A DNA stretch of 14,201 bases from GCA-2726865 sp050053595 (lineage in GTDB: Archaea; Thermoproteota; Bathyarchaeia; TCS64): contig JASFTK010000029.1 in NCBI GenBank assembly GCA_050053595.1, positions 1 to 14,201 on the forward strand. Reading direction: 5' to 3'. The notes beneath the pieces are model-generated. The model was not told the DNA's origin, ran no database searches, and saw nothing but the letters and a program-made list of their open reading frames with translations. A program made the position numbers and the translations under genes. This document shows, one piece after another, positions 12,806 to 14,201 of the stretch. The stretch's first letter is position 1; the number at the start of each line of letters is the position of its first letter.

Positions 12806-13426
12806 TTAAATATCCCCGATAAGCCCGTCTAGGATCTCAAGGACCTCCCTAAGCACCACATCTTTCGGCTGGGTGGCGTCCACCTCATACAGTGGGACCT
12901 CGGGCTCCAGGATGGTGAAGAAAGCCTTGTAGAAGCGGTCGCAGTCCCTGAGGACCTGGACGCTCTCCGTCCTGAGCTCCTCCCTCATCTCCTCCCTGGA
13001 GTCCTGCCGCCTCACAGACTCAGAGACAGGGATCCTGAAGAATATGTAAGCATCGGGCTTCACCAGGGTCCCCACCGCCTTGTTCACTATGTAACTGGGG
13101 AAATGCATGAAGAGGCTGGGGTTGTCACTAGCGACAAAATTCGCGAAGCCGAAGGCGAGGCTGCTGGCGTAGTTCCGGTCCATGATGACCGTCCTCCCCT
13201 CCTCTTTGAGCCTCAGAGCCTCGGTGCCACGGGTGTAATACTGGGTGAGGAACCAGGTCTCAGTCCCGATAGAAGCCCTATCAGCGACCTCGAACCCTTT
13301 AGACGCCGCCATCTCACTCACCTCAGGCATCACCACAACACCCCCCATCCTCCCCTCCACCTCCCGGGCGACTGTGGACTTACCACAACCCGGCAACCCC
13401 TCGAAGACGATTATGACACCCACCAT
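12806..13426 (-). CDS. P-loop nucleoside/nucleotide kinase, thymidylate-kinase-like
   Basis: A 206-residue P-loop protein. Seen: Walker A FEGLPGCGKST (G10-x4-G-K16-S17), a Walker B-like strand with DR (TVIMDRNYASSLAF, D83-R84), a phosphoryl-acceptor strand PDAYIFFRIPVSESVRR (124-140) with an arginine-rich lid, and a C-terminal VPLYEVDATQPKDVVLREV like the closing part of thymidylate kinases and deoxynucleoside kinases. The usual TMK DxF/YxxSSxAYQ signature is only partly kept (DRNYASSLAFGF), so the true substrate may be another nucleoside or small molecule. ATG start; CTTTTAATAAT (minus, 13454-13464) is a TATA-like box roughly 33 nt upstream, so the leader is very short. It is convergent with kynU, 20 nt apart. 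Confidence 0.75.
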   Translation of the reverse strand: MVGVIIVFEGLPGCGKSTVAREVEGRMGGVVVMPEVSEMAASKGFEVADRASIGTETWFLTQYYTRGTEALRLKEEGRTVIMDRNYASSLAFGFANFVASDNPSLFMHFPSYIVNKAVGTLVKPDAYIFFRIPVSESVRRQDSREEMREELRTESVQVLRDCDRFYKAFFTILEPEVPLYEVDATQPKDVVLREVLEILDGLIGDI

Positions 13427-13453
13427 TGAAACCCTCGTTAGACGTGATCAAAG

Positions 13454-13464
13454 ATTATTAAAAG
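13454..13464 (-). promoter_or_regulatory. TATA-like box of the kinase gene
   Basis: CTTTTAATAAT on the minus strand, centred about 33 nt before the ATG at 13426. Confidence 0.35.
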
Positions 13465-13527
13465 AGTTGATGATCGCCCAAGACCCTTAACCATGGGGTA
13501 AGCAGGTATCGAGCCCACGACAACCGT

Positions 13528-13553
13528 TTTTGTCCCAACATTTAGAGACAAAA
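13528..13553. repeat. Dyad TTTTGTCCC / GAGACAAAA, partner of the copy at 7833
   Basis: Nine-base arms (13528-13536 and 13545-13553) with one mismatch and an 8-nt spacer AACATTTA. Sixteen nt (13527-13542) are identical to the minus strand at 7842-7857. It lies in the 262-bp gap between the kinase and the membrane methyltransferase genes, which holds no credible gene. Confidence 0.6.
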
Positions 13554-13688
13554 CCCCGTTTAAGCGGCCCCCCAGAGTACATACCCATCTCAATGCCCAT
13601 GACCCGAAAAAGTACAATAATCTCAGCACTCGTCAAGATCAACCTCTCCACGCCGACGAACTGGATGCAACACCAGCCCCGCGATCCG

Positions 13689-14201
13689 CTACCACAGTCC
13701 AGGTATCAGCCTGTACCTGACCCTCTCAGAGTACCCCCGATAACCCTCCAGCTCCCTCATGAGCGTGTTGTCCTCCAGGGATGTCCTCAAAACCATCAAA
13801 ACCACATAGAAAAGTGCCGGAGCAAAAGCCCAGGCAGAGCCCAGGATCAAGGGGACCGAGAGGGCCCAAAGGATCCCCGAGAGATAGCCGGGATGCCTCA
13901 CAACCCCGTAGGGCCCCTCAGATACCACCCGGTGCCCCCGATCCCCCTGGATACGGACCGTCGGCTCGAAGAAGGGATTGACTACCATAGCCCAGTCCAG
14001 CAGTACAGAAGAGACCGCACACAGCCCAACACCCACAACCATAAACCCAACACCCAACCCCGACCACCTATACCTACCCACATCCAACCCGGCAACAGCA
14101 GGCACAGCTATGAGGACAGTCAGATTACTGGCCCGCATAAGCACCTCATCCCAGGACTTCGACCCCTCCCTCCTCACCCTCAACCTCTGAACAAGGAGAC
14201 C
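13689..14201 (-). CDS. PEMT/ICMT-type membrane methyltransferase (N-terminus beyond window edge)
   Basis: Integral membrane SAM methyltransferase of the isoprenylcysteine carboxyl-/phospholipid methyltransferase superfamily. Seen: hydrophobic helices at LTVLIAVPAVAGL, GFMVVGVGLCAVSSVLL and WALSVPLILGSAWAFAPALFYVV, and the SAM-binding core SEGPYGVVRHPGYLSGILW plus the C-terminal RTSLEDNTLMRELEGYRGYSERVRYRLIPGLW with the conserved E-D and R-Y-R-L-I-P. A TTG at 14183 could serve as start, but the frame stays open to the edge and the residues before it (LLVQRLRVRREGSKSWDEVL) match the conserved internal ER...GxKxWD stretch of full-length homologues (about 210-230 residues), so roughly 50 N-terminal residues lie beyond the window. 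The acceptor (lipid, isoprenoid or protein end) is unknown. Ends in TAG. Confidence 0.8.
   Translation of the reverse strand, partial: GLLVQRLRVRREGSKSWDEVLMRASNLTVLIAVPAVAGLDVGRYRWSGLGVGFMVVGVGLCAVSSVLLDWAMVVNPFFEPTVRIQGDRGHRVVSEGPYGVVRHPGYLSGILWALSVPLILGSAWAFAPALFYVVLMVLRTSLEDNTLMRELEGYRGYSERVRYRLIPGLW

Noticed and set aside
13491..13525. Stretch resembling a tRNA T-arm (GGTATCGAGCCC)
   Set aside because: No matching acceptor, D-arm or anticodon stem could be found on either side.
13438..13629. Minus-strand frame of 63 codons between the kinase and membrane methyltransferase genes
   Set aside because: It spans the dyad repeat at 13528-13553 and a TATA-like box, has low-complexity translation and no ribosome site.

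Overview
The window reads as a piece of an archaeal chromosome of moderate GC content. Evidence for archaea: an Sm-like (LSm) protein gene, a radical-SAM enzyme of the tetraether lipid synthase type, AT-rich TATA-like boxes about 25-33 nt before several start codons (leaderless or short-leader transcription), short U-tracts after genes, strong use of AGG/AGA for arginine, and GTG/TTG starts. The combination is compatible with an uncultured mesophilic or moderately thermophilic lineage of the Bathyarchaeia/TACK type, but nothing here fixes the lineage, so that is a weak inference. Both ends of the window cut through genes.

Layout. Positions 1-681 hold the C-terminal part of an NAD-dependent L-threonine dehydrogenase. 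It is followed by a two-domain winged-helix protein (757-1512) whose start codon is preceded by a perfect 25-bp palindrome. A 421-bp AT-rich gap (1513-1933) with two GGACA/TGTCC dyads leads to a Tes-like radical SAM enzyme (1934-3436). On the minus strand lie an ECF transporter S component (3676-4191), whose promoter is enclosed by an 18-bp perfect inverted repeat, and a threonine synthase fused to a C-terminal PadR-like winged helix (4357-5769). Divergent from that are a small OB-fold protein (5869-6168) and an Asp/Glu-hydantoin racemase family protein (6240-6881). On the minus strand follow the LSm gene (6913-7161) and a class I methyltransferase (7251-7796). A 729-bp gap (7797-8525) with several dyad sites precedes dihydroxy-acid dehydratase ilvD (8526-10217), an MFS transporter broken by one in-frame TAG (10281-11465) and kynureninase (11502-12785). 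A thymidylate-kinase-like P-loop protein (12806-13426) and a PEMT/ICMT-type membrane methyltransferase (13689 to the right edge) run on the minus strand.

How the genes fit together. Three genes touch threonine and branched-chain amino acid metabolism: threonine breakdown (tdh), threonine synthesis (thrC) and valine/isoleucine synthesis (ilvD); kynureninase adds tryptophan breakdown. They are separate transcription units rather than one operon, apart from a likely ilvD-MFS-kynU run. No CRISPR array, tRNA, rRNA or insertion sequence was recognised.

The most interesting material is regulatory. There are two elaborate operator-like dyads, one at a regulator gene and one around a vitamin-type uptake promoter. 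A family of short intergenic dyads built on TTGTCC/GGACAA occurs at three separate loci. Threonine synthase carries its own DNA-binding domain. The MFS gene has a single amber codon in an otherwise intact frame. No clearly new multi-gene system was found.
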